Assembly: GCF_005938625.1 (NCBI RefSeq)
Contig: NZ_VCNJ01000010.1
Span: 1 to 64,000, forward strand
DNA length: 64,000 bases
Reading direction: 5' to 3'
Origin: Pseudomonas fluorescens
GTDB taxonomy: Bacteria; Pseudomonadota; Gammaproteobacteria; Pseudomonadales; Pseudomonadaceae
Shown here: piece after piece, positions 1 to 7,899 of the stretch
Position numbering within the stretch: the first letter of the stretch is position 1
Layout: each line of letters starts with the position of its first letter
The notes under the pieces: generated by a model
Databases searched by the model: none
The model's input: the letters and a program-made list of their open reading frames with translations, nothing else
What the model was told of the DNA's origin: nothing
Made by a program: the position numbers and the translations under genes

Positions 1-311
1 GCCTACGACGCCCCGCTCTTCACCACTCAACAGGATGAGCGTTAGCTCCTGCAGCTCTTGATCTGTAGGGCGACGTCGGAAGGCTGAGTGGAGGGATTGA
101 TCCGGGCGTGGGAGCGCAGCGACCGTTTGGCGCAGCCAAACACAGCGAGAGGAGGTGCAGCGAAGCAAACCGTAGGCGCTGCGCCCGGATCGATCCCGCA
201 GCGAAGGAACCCCGAGCCTTAGCGAGCGGGCCGCACGTAGGAGCAAGCGTTTTTTTGCTTACTTTTTTTAGGCGTTTGAAAAAAAAGTGAGTCGCCGTCA
301 GGGCGAAACCC
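1..311. repeat. dispersed Pseudomonas intergenic element, no gene
   Basis: No convincing gene lies in this stretch. The sequence is a mosaic of short GC-rich motifs followed by a T-run/A-run pair (about 248-290) that can pair as a hairpin. From memory it resembles a widely dispersed non-coding element of fluorescent pseudomonads; I could not search for it. The open frames across it are low-complexity and lack ribosome binding sites. It borders the curli/secretion block on its left side. Confidence 0.4.
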
Positions 312-361
312 TAAGTGGCCGTTACCGCAGGAATGGATATGTACTCAGCCAGCCAGAAAAT

Positions 362-528
362 CATCGCCAGCAGGCTGGCTCCCACAGTTGGAACTGGGTA
401 CATCTGCCAGAGATTGGTCGGCTGTAAGGCCGCCATCGCTGGCAAGCCAGCTCCCACAAGGATTTGGGTACATCCGCAATGGCAACTGTGTCTGTGAGAT
501 AGCTATCGCGAGCAGGCTCACTCCTACA
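362..528. repeat. three single REP sequences
   Basis: Three REP half-sites lie in the same orientation at 362-386, 434-458 and 503-528. Each has an imperfect palindromic core (CCAGCAGGCTGG, CTGGCAAGCCAG, CGCGAGCAGGCTC) followed by CTCCCACA or CTCCTACA. They lie downstream of the csgG stop and mark the left edge of the large minus-strand block. Unlike the REPINs further right, these three are not arranged as inverted pairs. Confidence 0.75.
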
Positions 529-581
529 GGTTTAAACCGGTTTCGGCCAAAAGAGCTTGGTCGGCCCGAAGGCCGCCACGT

Positions 582-1442
582 TCACTCCGCCTCAGGATCA
601 ACCTTGTTCTGCGTCAAATACCTATTCAGAACATCATCCTGCCCAGGCACAGAAGCGTCCCCCGCCACCTGCCACAAATGCCGCTCAATCCCCTGCGCCA
701 CCATATGCCCCACCGCCGCCTCAATCGCCGACAACACACAAAGCTGCGCCGGCTCGTTCGTCGTATACCCAACCTCAGCCTCAAGCAACTTCTTGAACTC
801 GATAAACTTGAAAATCCCGGCACTGCGCGCCACCGAATAAATCGTCTTGCTGGTCATCACATTCGCCAACACCTGCCCGCTACGCACATCCACCGCACGC
901 AAGTTCACCGTCACCTGATCCACCCGATACTCACGCTGCAAATCAATCCCCAGATACCGCGCCCCTTCCCCACCGCTACGCACATTGGTGTCATAAGCGA
1001 TGATCCCGCCTTCGAGCATCATGTTCGCCGCCTGCAACGGCGGCAGCTCACCCTGAATATTCACCGGCGTATTCGGCTTCTTCTGCGACGCGCGAATAAT
1101 CTTGCGTTCAGTCAGCAAGTTCTGCAGCCCTTCCCGCTCCAGCACGACAAACCAGCCACTGGCCTGCATCGCGTCCATCAACATCGACGCCGCACCCTGA
1201 GTCACGCTGGTGGAAAACGAACTCGCCGGCGTCGGCTTGTACTGCCCGGTCTGGTCACGGAAGCCGTACACCACTGCCATCAACCGGCCCTTGGGTCGCG
1301 GCATCTTCAGCAAGTCGTAATACGTCGAAGCCCTTGGAGTCAGGGTCGGGGTTTCGGTGTCCTGCTCGGCCGACATCGGCTCACGCAGACTGCACCCTTG
1401 TAATGTCGCCAACAGCAGCCCTAACGCGATGATCTTTTTCAT
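582..1442 (-). CDS. csgG: curli secretion channel lipoprotein CsgG
   Basis: The 286-residue product is a CsgG-family outer-membrane lipoprotein. It starts with a lipoprotein signal peptide whose lipobox LQGC places the acylated cysteine at residue 17. Length matches E. coli CsgG (about 277), which forms a nonameric beta-barrel export pore for curli subunits. Conserved features are the early KMPRPKGRLMAVVYGFRDQT strand and the central GGIIAYDTN segment. It is the last gene of a minus-strand series csgE-csgF-csgG that directly continues a pseudopilin/secretin operon. No curlin subunit gene (csgA/csgB) is in the window. The C-terminal tail after about residue 260 is divergent. Assignment to the family is firm; the exported substrate is unknown. 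Confidence 0.93.
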   Translation of the reverse strand: MKKIIALGLLLATLQGCSLREPMSAEQDTETPTLTPRASTYYDLLKMPRPKGRLMAVVYGFRDQTGQYKPTPASSFSTSVTQGAASMLMDAMQASGWFVVLEREGLQNLLTERKIIRASQKKPNTPVNIQGELPPLQAANMMLEGGIIAYDTNVRSGGEGARYLGIDLQREYRVDQVTVNLRAVDVRSGQVLANVMTSKTIYSVARSAGIFKFIEFKKLLEAEVGYTTNEPAQLCVLSAIEAAVGHMVAQGIERHLWQVAGDASVPGQDDVLNRYLTQNKVDPEAE

Positions 1443-1470
1443 GTCCGTTCTCCCCGGAACCGTCAGCCCG

Positions 1471-1902
1471 TCATGGGTTGAGGCCGTTCACCTGAATTTC
1501 CGAAACCTCACCGGTCGCTCGATCGGTCACTTCAATGCTCAGTGCCCCGGAGTCGTCGATGACGTTGACGATAAAAGAGTCGGTGGACAGGCTCCCCGTG
1601 TTGCCGGTGGAGATGTTGTCCAGCAACTGCCCTAGCAACCGCGATTGCAATTGACTGGTGAAGCGCTCCAGCGCCGAGGTGCCGGCCACGCTCGAACGGC
1701 TTTTCAGGTCCGGATCGTCGTGATCGTTTTGTGCCTGCGCGTTGTTGAGCAACCAGGTGCCGTTCAGCGGGTTGCCGCCGAACGACGGGTTGACCGGCGT
1801 GTAGACCAGTTCAGTGGCCTGGACAGCGGCAGCGCTGGCGAGCCCGATCAACAACCCCGAGATCCACAATCCGCTGCGCCGTGAGAACGTTGTGCTGTTC
1901 AT
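1471..1902 (-). CDS. csgF: curli assembly protein CsgF
   Basis: A 143-residue secreted protein with a signal peptide ending near residue 29 (VQATELVY). The mature N-terminus contains NPSFGGNPLNGTWLLNNAQAQN, split here as NPSFGGNPLNG and WLLNNAQAQN, the most conserved block of CsgF. In E. coli this N-terminal segment inserts in the CsgG pore as a second constriction, while the rest helps nucleate curli at the surface. The start overlaps the csgE stop by four bases, so the genes are translationally coupled. csgG follows 28 bases downstream. Confidence 0.93.
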   Translation of the reverse strand: MNSTTFSRRSGLWISGLLIGLASAAAVQATELVYTPVNPSFGGNPLNGTWLLNNAQAQNDHDDPDLKSRSSVAGTSALERFTSQLQSRLLGQLLDNISTGNTGSLSTDSFIVNVIDDSGALSIEVTDRATGEVSEIQVNGLNP

Positions 1903-2291
1903 AGTTCGTCCTTCTCAAGGTCGGTGGTGTCCTGCAACAGAGCCTCCAGCTTGCGCTGGACAACCTGGCGTCGAACCCAGTCAGCGGCGTCATACGCCTC
2001 GTCCTTCAGTTCCACGGTGTTCGGCGGCAGGAAGCGCCGATAAACCAGGCGTTGCTGATATTCCACGGTCACCAGGCTGCCCCAGCGCGCGTCGGGCCGC
2101 TCGCGCACCACCAGGTTGAAATCCATCGGGCTGGTGTCGCGCAGGCGTTCACTGAACGAGTAGTAAAAGTCGTGGCCGATGTGCGAGATCGTGTCGTCGA
2201 CGATGAAGCCCATCATTTCGTCTTCTTCACCGGCGCTGGCGCAGCACGCCACAGCGGTAAAGATCAGCGCGCACCACCACTGACGAGTCAT
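1899..2291 (-). CDS. csgE: curli periplasmic adaptor CsgE
   Basis: A 130-residue exported protein with a signal peptide (cleavage near CCASA, residue 20). The mature part carries the CsgE signature: GFIVDDTISHIGHDFYYSF, then NLVVRERPDARWGS and a YRRFL motif. In E. coli CsgE caps CsgG on the periplasmic side and guides subunits into the pore. The ATG overlaps the stop of the preceding pseudopilin gene by four bases, a direct translational link between curli export and a type II-like pseudopilus. That arrangement differs from the csgDEFG operon of enterobacteria. Confidence 0.92.
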   Translation of the reverse strand: MTRQWWCALIFTAVACCASAGEEDEMMGFIVDDTISHIGHDFYYSFSERLRDTSPMDFNLVVRERPDARWGSLVTVEYQQRLVYRRFLPPNTVELKDEAYDAADWVRRQVVQRKLEALLQDTTDLEKDEL

Positions 2292-2827
2292 GGCTGCAAC
2301 GCCTGCGGCAAATTCGACTGGCCTTTGGCCGGGCCATTAGTGCCCTCAAGAAAGGCTTTTTCAGCGACGAACTGCCAATCGGAATAACGCTGCATGCCAT
2401 CGAAATCCGACCACTGCGTCGGGAAGTCCGCCTGCTTCAACGGCAGCTCGGTCGACGGGCTGTTGAGGCCGGTGATACGCCCGTCGAAACCGCGTTGCAG
2501 CGCCCATTCACCCTGACCGATCGGGTCCGGATAAAGCTGACGCATATGATGCTTAGCCTCAGGAAAACGCTGATCGTCGAGCAGGTCTTCAAGCTCTTTC
2601 GGGTACTGCGCCAGCCCCGGCGAACTGCGGTAATAGCTGCGCAGCGCCTGGGCGTATTGGGTGCCAACCCAGAGCAACTGGCGTTCACGATCGCGGCGCG
2701 AAGCGGTCGACCACAACTCGCCGGCACTGGCCAAACCCATCCCCATCACCACGATCAGGAACAGCACGCCCAGGTAAGTGAAACCACCCTGCTGCGCACG
2801 GTTACCACTCGGAATACTGGCTGCCAT
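2288..2827 (-). CDS. pseudopilin lacking Glu5 (GspK/tip-like or minor)
   Basis: A 179-residue protein with a type III (prepilin) signal: QQGGFTYLGVLFLIVVMG, with cleavage expected between G and F. Position +5 of the mature protein is Gly instead of the usual Glu, a trait shared with tip pseudopilins such as GspK. A single hydrophobic helix is followed by a charged soluble domain. The start was placed at 2827 because GGGAGG lies seven bases upstream; a longer frame has no better site. It overlaps the upstream pseudopilin gene by 26 bases and csgE by four. It acts in the inner membrane and periplasm and needs a prepilin peptidase, which is not encoded in the window. Confidence 0.75.
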   Translation of the reverse strand: MAASIPSGNRAQQGGFTYLGVLFLIVVMGMGLASAGELWSTASRRDRERQLLWVGTQYAQALRSYYRSSPGLAQYPKELEDLLDDQRFPEAKHHMRQLYPDPIGQGEWALQRGFDGRITGLNSPSTELPLKQADFPTQWSDFDGMQRYSDWQFVAEKAFLEGTNGPAKGQSNLPQALQP

Positions 2828-3176
2828 CACGCGCCCTCCCGGTAGCACCGCTTTTGATATCGGCCACGCCGCCGGCGACGCCGTCCGGTGGCGCGATCAG
2901 CACCCACTGGTCTTTGCGTTCGGTGATCGGATCGAGTGGCGCGTTGCGCAGGTAACGCTGTTCGATCAGTTGCTCGATGGAATCCGGATAACGCCCGGTG
3001 TCGCCGTAGAAATGATCCAGCGCCTCGCGCATCGCCGACAGGCTCTGGCGCAAGGTGGTTTCCTTCGACGCCTCGAGGCTGTTGAAGTAGCGCGGCAGCG
3101 CGATGGTCATCAGCGTGGCGATGATCGCCATCACCACCATCAGCTCCAGCAAGGTAAAACCTTTTTCCCGGCGCAT
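2802..3176 (-). CDS. GspG-like pseudopilin
   Basis: A 124-residue pseudopilin. The N-terminus MRREKGFTLLELMVVMAIIA is a classic prepilin signal with Glu5 intact, followed by the helix end LPRYFNSLEASKE typical of GspG/major pseudopilins. The C-terminal half (YPDSIEQLIEQRYLRNAP, then DGVAGGVADIKSG) resembles the GspG fold but is short. The start at 3176 is preferred over a longer frame because it places the cleavage site after a short basic leader. It is tightly packed between two other pseudopilin genes. Whether it is the main subunit or a minor one, relative to gspG at 23.3 kb, cannot be judged from sequence. Confidence 0.82.
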   Translation of the reverse strand: MRREKGFTLLELMVVMAIIATLMTIALPRYFNSLEASKETTLRQSLSAMREALDHFYGDTGRYPDSIEQLIEQRYLRNAPLDPITERKDQWVLIAPPDGVAGGVADIKSGATGRARDGSQYSEW

Positions 3177-3181
3177 GAGGT

Positions 3182-3655
3182 TCACCACTCGCGGTAAGCG
3201 ACACCGTTGAGGCCCTTGCCGCGGGCGTGGGAGTAGACGTCGAAAACGTCCTCGCCATCGCGCGGGTTCTGAGCCGAACTGTTGTAGGCGCGCACGCCCC
3301 AACCCCCTTCGTCATCACGTTTGGCCGGCACCAGCGGATCGCGCGGGATACGGCGTAAAAAGTAGAACTTGGCGCCTTTGGCACTGCGCACATCGCGCAC
3401 GCCTTCGACCAGCACTTTCAGGTTCGGCGGGTAGCCGCTGCTGTTCAGCGACTTCTCGATGTAACCGGCATCGAACGCACGTTTGTAGGCGTCGATACCA
3501 TCGCGAATCTGGTACAGCGCATTGCGTAATTCCTGCTCCTTGCCACGCCGCACCAGCGTCTCGGTCAGTGGCGCGGCCATGCTCGCCAACAGGCCGATCA
3601 GGGCCAGCGTCACCACGACTTCGATCAGGGTGAAACCGCGTTGGGAGGCGTTCAT
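3182..3655 (-). CDS. type II-like pseudopilin
   Basis: A 157-residue pseudopilin with leader MNASQRGFTLIEVVVTLALI (cleavage G/F, Glu5 present). The body contains an ALYQIRDGIDAYKRAFD helix and a PRDPLVPAK loop, as in pseudopilins annotated generally as 'type II secretion system protein'. The ATG at 3655 lies next to the secretin stop (3658-3660), indicating coupled translation. With the two neighbouring pseudopilins and gspG at 23.3 kb, the window holds four pseudopilin genes, enough for a complete pseudopilus apart from the peptidase. Confidence 0.82.
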   Translation of the reverse strand: MNASQRGFTLIEVVVTLALIGLLASMAAPLTETLVRRGKEQELRNALYQIRDGIDAYKRAFDAGYIEKSLNSSGYPPNLKVLVEGVRDVRSAKGAKFYFLRRIPRDPLVPAKRDDEGGWGVRAYNSSAQNPRDGEDVFDVYSHARGKGLNGVAYREW

Positions 3656-3657
3656 GA

Positions 3658-5505
3658 TCAAGGCTTCTCGACGGTGACGCGGGTGGTGGCCACGGCCGAT
3701 TCACCGACGGCACGCGGCTGCGCGGCCGGTGACGGCATCACGTAGCTCTGCGAACGATCCGGTGCCTGGATGTGCATGCTGGTTTCGGTGCCGGTGGAGA
3801 ATTCCATGTCCGACGGGCTCTGATACGGCAGGTTGCGCACGATCCGTGGGGTGATCGACAGCACCAGTTCCGATTTGCCGATGGTGTCTTTGTTGCTGCC
3901 GAACAAGCGGCCCAGCCCGGGAATGTCGCCGAGGCCGGGAATCTTGTTGCCGGTGGCGCCGTGATCGTTGCGCACCAGTCCGGCGAGGATCTGCGTTTCG
4001 CCGTCGTGCAGACGCAGCGAGGTCTGCGCATTGCGGGTGTCAACCTGCACCGGGATCGTGCCCTGGCGGGTCGGTTCCAGCGGCGTAGCGTTACTCACTT
4101 CCAGCGCGATCTTGATCGCCACTTCGTTGTTCAGATGCACGGTCGGGGTCACTTCGAGCTTCAGACCGACATCCAGATAGGTCACGCTTTCGGTGATCAC
4201 CGGGCCCTGTGTCGACGGCACCGAGGTGGCGCTGATGATCGGCACGCGCTGACCGATGTGAATGCGCGCCTGCTCGCGGTTGCTGACGCGAATCACCGGG
4301 CTGGCGAGGGTGTTGATGTCGTTGTCCTGCGCGTTGATCTTGGCCTGCGGCGACGGGCCAATGGAGATGCGGTCAGAGTTGATGCCCTTGAGCTGCCCCA
4401 GCAGGGTGACCGGCGAACCATCGGAATTGACCACGCCGAAGGTGCTCGGCCATTGCAGGCCAAGGTCGAGAATGCGCTGGGTGGCGACTTCCATCACCTC
4501 GACTTCGAGCACCACTTCCGGGTTGGACTGGTCTTGCGATTGCAGGAGTTTCTCGGCCATGCGCACCGCGTCTTCGGTGTCGCGCATGGTCAGGGTATTG
4601 AGGCGTTCGTCGACGAACACGTCGCGGGTCTTGAGCATGGTTTTGACCATGTTCAACGCGGTGTTGGCGTCGATGCTGGTCAGGTAAAAGGTGCGCATCA
4701 CCAGTTCCTGGTAATCCTTCACTTTCTGCGGCGAATCCGGGTAGATCAGCAAGGTGTTTTCGTTCACCACTTTCTGGTGCAACTGGTTCTGTTGCAGCAG
4801 CAGGGTCACGGCGTCTTCGATGCGCACGTCACGTACAAAGATTGTGGCTTTCATGTCCGGGCGCAGGTCTTTGTCGAAGATGAAATTCAGCCCGGCAACC
4901 TGTGACAGCACTTCGAAAATGGTCTTGAGGTTGGCGTCGCGAAATTCCAGGGTCACCGGCCGATCGAGCTTGGTGCGCAGTTGCGGATAGGCAATCACGT
5001 TGCGGCTCTGCACCAGGCGAATGTTGCCTTGCAGCTCCAGCGCGCCTTGGTTGGCCGGGTCGAGTTCGAGGATCTGTTTGACCTGACGATCAGCGCCGTA
5101 GATGTCGCCGCGACGCAGGTCGCCACGGGCCAGTTCGAGTTTCTCGTCCATGCTGCGCAGGTATTCCATCTGCTTCAGCGCATCCTGCGCGCGGCGGTTG
5201 TTCGGCTCGATGGTCAGCACGCGCATGTAAGCGGTGCGCGCCGAGGTAAAATCGCGGCGCGAACGGTCGGTATCGCCGGCCGTCAGCAACGCCGTGATCG
5301 CCTTGGCCCGACCGGTGTTGAGCAGCAGGTGCAGTTCGGTGTCGCGAGGGTTTTCACGCAGGCCTTCTTCGATCCGCGCCAGCCCCGCCTCGTACTGACC
5401 CTGTTCAATCAGGTCGGCGGCTTCCTTGTTGGCCACCTGCGCAGAGCTGCACGCGGCCAGCCCGGCACACAGGCCCAGGCTCATCAGCAAACGGGAACGG
5501 TTCAT
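3658..5505 (-). CDS. TPR-secretin outer-membrane lipoprotein (GspD/PilQ/MshL type)
   Basis: A 615-residue secretin. The signal peptide ends in lipobox LAAC, so the protein is probably a lipoprotein able to reach the outer membrane without a separate pilotin. Residues about 25-165 form TPR-like helices (repeated NP/EPNN turns). An STN/secretin N0 domain follows at about 180-220 (LEFRDANLKTIFEVLSQVAG), then an N1-like region and the C-terminal secretin barrel (about 400-570; VPIISATSVPSTQGPVITES, then LVRNDHGATGNKIPGLGDIP). The C-terminal tail beyond residue 575 is Ser/Thr/Pro-rich. Secretins form the gated ring in type II secretion and type IV pili. TPRs before STN recall MSHA-type and some unassigned secretins. 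It overlaps the PilP-like gene by four bases. Confidence 0.9.
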   Translation of the reverse strand: MNRSRLLMSLGLCAGLAACSSAQVANKEAADLIEQGQYEAGLARIEEGLRENPRDTELHLLLNTGRAKAITALLTAGDTDRSRRDFTSARTAYMRVLTIEPNNRRAQDALKQMEYLRSMDEKLELARGDLRRGDIYGADRQVKQILELDPANQGALELQGNIRLVQSRNVIAYPQLRTKLDRPVTLEFRDANLKTIFEVLSQVAGLNFIFDKDLRPDMKATIFVRDVRIEDAVTLLLQQNQLHQKVVNENTLLIYPDSPQKVKDYQELVMRTFYLTSIDANTALNMVKTMLKTRDVFVDERLNTLTMRDTEDAVRMAEKLLQSQDQSNPEVVLEVEVMEVATQRILDLGLQWPSTFGVVNSDGSPVTLLGQLKGINSDRISIGPSPQAKINAQDNDINTLASPVIRVSNREQARIHIGQRVPIISATSVPSTQGPVITESVTYLDVGLKLEVTPTVHLNNEVAIKIALEVSNATPLEPTRQGTIPVQVDTRNAQTSLRLHDGETQILAGLVRNDHGATGNKIPGLGDIPGLGRLFGSNKDTIGKSELVLSITPRIVRNLPYQSPSDMEFSTGTETSMHIQAPDRSQSYVMPSPAAQPRAVGESAVATTRVTVEKP

Positions 5506-6014
5506 TGCGTACTCCCCACAGACAAGGTCTGCGACAAATGCAAAGGCAGGTAAACCAGGCTCAATTCCAGGTCGGAAATGCCGGTGATCTTCCAGGTGTC
5601 GTCGATCACATCCCCGTTGCGCACGACGTAGATTTTTTCGCCGTTCTGCAAAAACACTTGCAGGTCGCTGCGGTCATGCAGCCTGCCGACGAACTGAAAC
5701 GGCACCGGTGGCAGGCTCGGGGCTTGCACCACTGTGGCCGGGTTGATCGCTTGTTCGGTGACCGTGGCCAGGGTTGGCGCGGCCTTCCAGGATTTGGCGG
5801 CGAACAGGTCGCCGGCCGGGCTGAGGTCTTTGATTGGCGCATCCTTGGCCTTGGCGGTGCTGGCCGGCAGCGCGCCACGGGTTTTCCCCGGTGTGGCGAC
5901 GGCAACCTGGTTCGAATCGGCGTCTTCGCTCGGCGAGAAATACTCCGGCAACCACGCCAGCGCGACCGCTACACCGAAGAACGCTAGCCACCCTGTCACG
6001 CGCTTGGTATTCAT
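5502..6014 (-). CDS. PilP/GspC-like periplasmic linker protein
   Basis: A 170-residue protein with an N-terminal membrane anchor (WLAFFGVAVALAWLPEYF), a Pro/Ala/Lys-rich linker and a C-terminal small beta domain (PFQFVGRLHDRSDLQVFLQN, then VRNGDVIDDTWKITGI). This is the layout of PilP or the GspC homology-region domain, which joins the inner-membrane platform to the secretin. The ATG at 6014 overlaps the preceding stop as TGATG. Assignment rests on architecture and position, not on a strong motif. Confidence 0.72.
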   Translation of the reverse strand: MNTKRVTGWLAFFGVAVALAWLPEYFSPSEDADSNQVAVATPGKTRGALPASTAKAKDAPIKDLSPAGDLFAAKSWKAAPTLATVTEQAINPATVVQAPSLPPVPFQFVGRLHDRSDLQVFLQNGEKIYVVRNGDVIDDTWKITGISDLELSLVYLPLHLSQTLSVGSTQ

Positions 6015-6562
6015 CACGACCTCGACAGGTAAAGGGTCATACGGATCCGGCCATTGAGGTCGGTGTCGCCAATCTTCTTGCGTTGCAACTCGAGGTCTTC
6101 TACTACCACCGCTGGCAACTGGCCGAGCAAGGCGTGCACAAAGCGGCGCAGTTGCGGGTAGCTGCCGCGCACTGGCAGAAGAATCTGATAGCGCGCCAGA
6201 TGGGTTTTCGGGTCGACACCGAGCGCATATTCACCGCGCGCAAGAGTGATGTGTTCCTGGGCTGCGAGGGCGTAGATGCGGTCGATCGCCACGGTGGCTT
6301 GCGGCTGCGCCGGCAGTTTGTTGCGGAAGTCGTCGAGTTGACGCTGCGGCACCACCGGCGGCGCTATGCTGCCGTCCTCAACCTTGGCCAGGTACTCAGT
6401 AGCTTCCTGAGTCTGCTGGCTCAAGTGCTGCAACGATTGCCAGCCCGGCAGCAAACCACCGAGCGCCCATGCCACGGCGACCAGCAGCAGCGCCAGCCCG
6501 GCCAGGCCCGGAATGCCGAGGCCTTGCAGGTATTCGTGGACGATCAGTCTAGGGATTCGCAT
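6014..6562 (-). CDS. PilO-like inner-membrane platform protein
   Basis: A 182-residue bitopic protein: short cytoplasmic start, one transmembrane helix (LAGLALLLVAVAWALGGLL), a coiled-coil (WQSLQHLSQQTQEATEYL) and a periplasmic ferredoxin-like domain (HLARYQILLPVRGSYPQL, AVVVEDLELQRK). This matches PilO/GspM. The ATG at 6562 is preferred because GGGAG precedes it by seven bases. It overlaps the PilN-like gene upstream and the PilP-like gene downstream, so stoichiometry is probably fixed by translational coupling. Confidence 0.75.
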   Translation of the reverse strand: MRIPRLIVHEYLQGLGIPGLAGLALLLVAVAWALGGLLPGWQSLQHLSQQTQEATEYLAKVEDGSIAPPVVPQRQLDDFRNKLPAQPQATVAIDRIYALAAQEHITLARGEYALGVDPKTHLARYQILLPVRGSYPQLRRFVHALLGQLPAVVVEDLELQRKKIGDTDLNGRIRMTLYLSRS

Positions 6563-7094
6563 CGCCAATCTCCCAAGTCGCCGACAGGTTGAATTGCACC
6601 GGTTGTTCCGGCGATTTGACGACGATTTCGTGGCTCAGCAGCGAGACGTCGGACAGCTCGTCGCTGGCTTCCAGACGTTTGTGGTAGTCGAGCATCGCTT
6701 GCAGATCCCGCGCTTCAGCGCTGATGCGTACCTGGCCTTTGCGCGCATCCGGGGTCAGGCTGAGCAGTGCGACGTCATCGCGCGGCATCGCTTCGAGCAT
6801 GGCGAACAGGCGCTCCCACGGGCGGCGCAGTTGCTGCGAGACCTTGCGCATTTCGGCGAGGTTTTGTGCCTGCTCGCGGGTTTCCGCCGGACTCAGAGTG
6901 GACTTGGCGCCGCTGTCGCCAGTGAGCTGGCGCTGAGTAGTTTGCAGGTGGCCTTGTTGCTGTTCGGTGTGCGCGTCGAGGTGCTGTTGCACGCCGAAGC
7001 ACAGCAGCGCCAGCAGCACTCCGCCGCCGAGCAGGCTCCAACCCAACGGGCCCGAACGCGGACGCGGCTGAAAGTCGAGATTGAGCGCGCGCAT
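6549..7094 (-). CDS. PilN-like inner-membrane platform protein
   Basis: A 181-residue protein starting MRALNLDFQPRPRSGPLGW. Short PilN-like N-termini that bind PilM have this kind of LNLD/INLL sequence. One transmembrane helix (LLGGGVLLALLCFGVQQHL) is followed by a coiled-coil and a periplasmic domain (RDDVALLSLTPDARKGQVRI, DLQAMLDYHKRLEASDELSD). The start at 7094 lies three bases from the end of the PilM-like gene. PilN and PilO form the periplasmic collar of type IV pilus machines; GspL covers both PilM and PilN roles in type II systems, so separate genes here point to the pilus-like layout. Confidence 0.75.
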   Translation of the reverse strand: MRALNLDFQPRPRSGPLGWSLLGGGVLLALLCFGVQQHLDAHTEQQQGHLQTTQRQLTGDSGAKSTLSPAETREQAQNLAEMRKVSQQLRRPWERLFAMLEAMPRDDVALLSLTPDARKGQVRISAEARDLQAMLDYHKRLEASDELSDVSLLSHEIVVKSPEQPVQFNLSATWEIGDANP

Positions 7095-7095
7095 G

Positions 7096-7899
7096 TCAGG
7101 CCACCGCCCGGGACATGACGTACAAGCCGTCACGCACAGTCATCGAGTCGTCTTCAAGGGTGCGCAACTGCACACCCGCCACGTCCGGATGCGCATCGAG
7201 GCGCGCCGGTGCATGCAGATAAACGTTGAAGGCGCGTTCACTGGTCGAGGCCTGCAACTGCCGTTCGCGACCGATCAATGCGCTGAGTGCCACATCACTG
7301 TCACTGCCGCCCACCGAACGCACGCCAGCCCAGCGCCCTTCCCTCGCCAGCAACAACACGCTGCGTTGCGGCTCGGCGACAACAAAGAGGAAGTCGCCGG
7401 CATCGAGGCTTTTGTCGAAGCGGTTGAACGCCGCCATCAGGTACGGCTGCACCGAGCGCAGGCGCAAACCGCGACCGCTGACCAGCGTGCGCAGGCGTTC
7501 GAGCAAGTCTTGCGGCAAGGCGCTGGCGATGCGGTCGTAACCGGCTGGTTCGGCGGACAACACCAGACTCCACGGCTGGGTTGGTGCACCGAACAGGTCT
7601 TCGAAACACAGTTGGGCGAAACCACGCAGTTCTTCCGGGCTGCTGATCTGCGCGCTCCATGGCACCAGGCAGAAGCGGCTGAAGTGCCCGGAGATGACCA
7701 CGCTCAACTCGGCACCGGCACGGGCGTGTTCACCGAGCAGGCAGTCGAGGGTGTCCAGTGCCACCGCGTAGCTCTGGAAGCCTTCGTCGATGTAACCGAC
7801 GCTGCCCAGCCACAGGGTGTCGCTGCCACGCCGCTGACCCAAGCCAACACCGCTGGCGCCGAGCACGGCGACAAAACGCTCACGCGATAAAAGTGACAC
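7096..7899 (-). CDS. PilM/GspL-cytoplasmic-domain-like actin-fold protein (short)
   Basis: A 267-residue cytoplasmic protein without a membrane segment. Position between the GspE ATPase and the PilN-like gene, and strand patterns such as DFLFVVAEPQRSVLLLAREG, fit a PilM or GspL-cytoplasmic actin-like fold. It is clearly shorter than PilM (about 350), and I cannot point to intact nucleotide-binding motifs. The GTG at 7899 was chosen because GGAGGAG precedes it by seven bases; it overlaps the 3' end of the ATPase gene by 20 bases. The role inferred is linking ATPase to the platform. Confidence 0.6.
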   Translation of the reverse strand: MSLLSRERFVAVLGASGVGLGQRRGSDTLWLGSVGYIDEGFQSYAVALDTLDCLLGEHARAGAELSVVISGHFSRFCLVPWSAQISSPEELRGFAQLCFEDLFGAPTQPWSLVLSAEPAGYDRIASALPQDLLERLRTLVSGRGLRLRSVQPYLMAAFNRFDKSLDAGDFLFVVAEPQRSVLLLAREGRWAGVRSVGGSDSDVALSALIGRERQLQASTSERAFNVYLHAPARLDAHPDVAGVQLRTLEDDSMTVRDGLYVMSRAVA

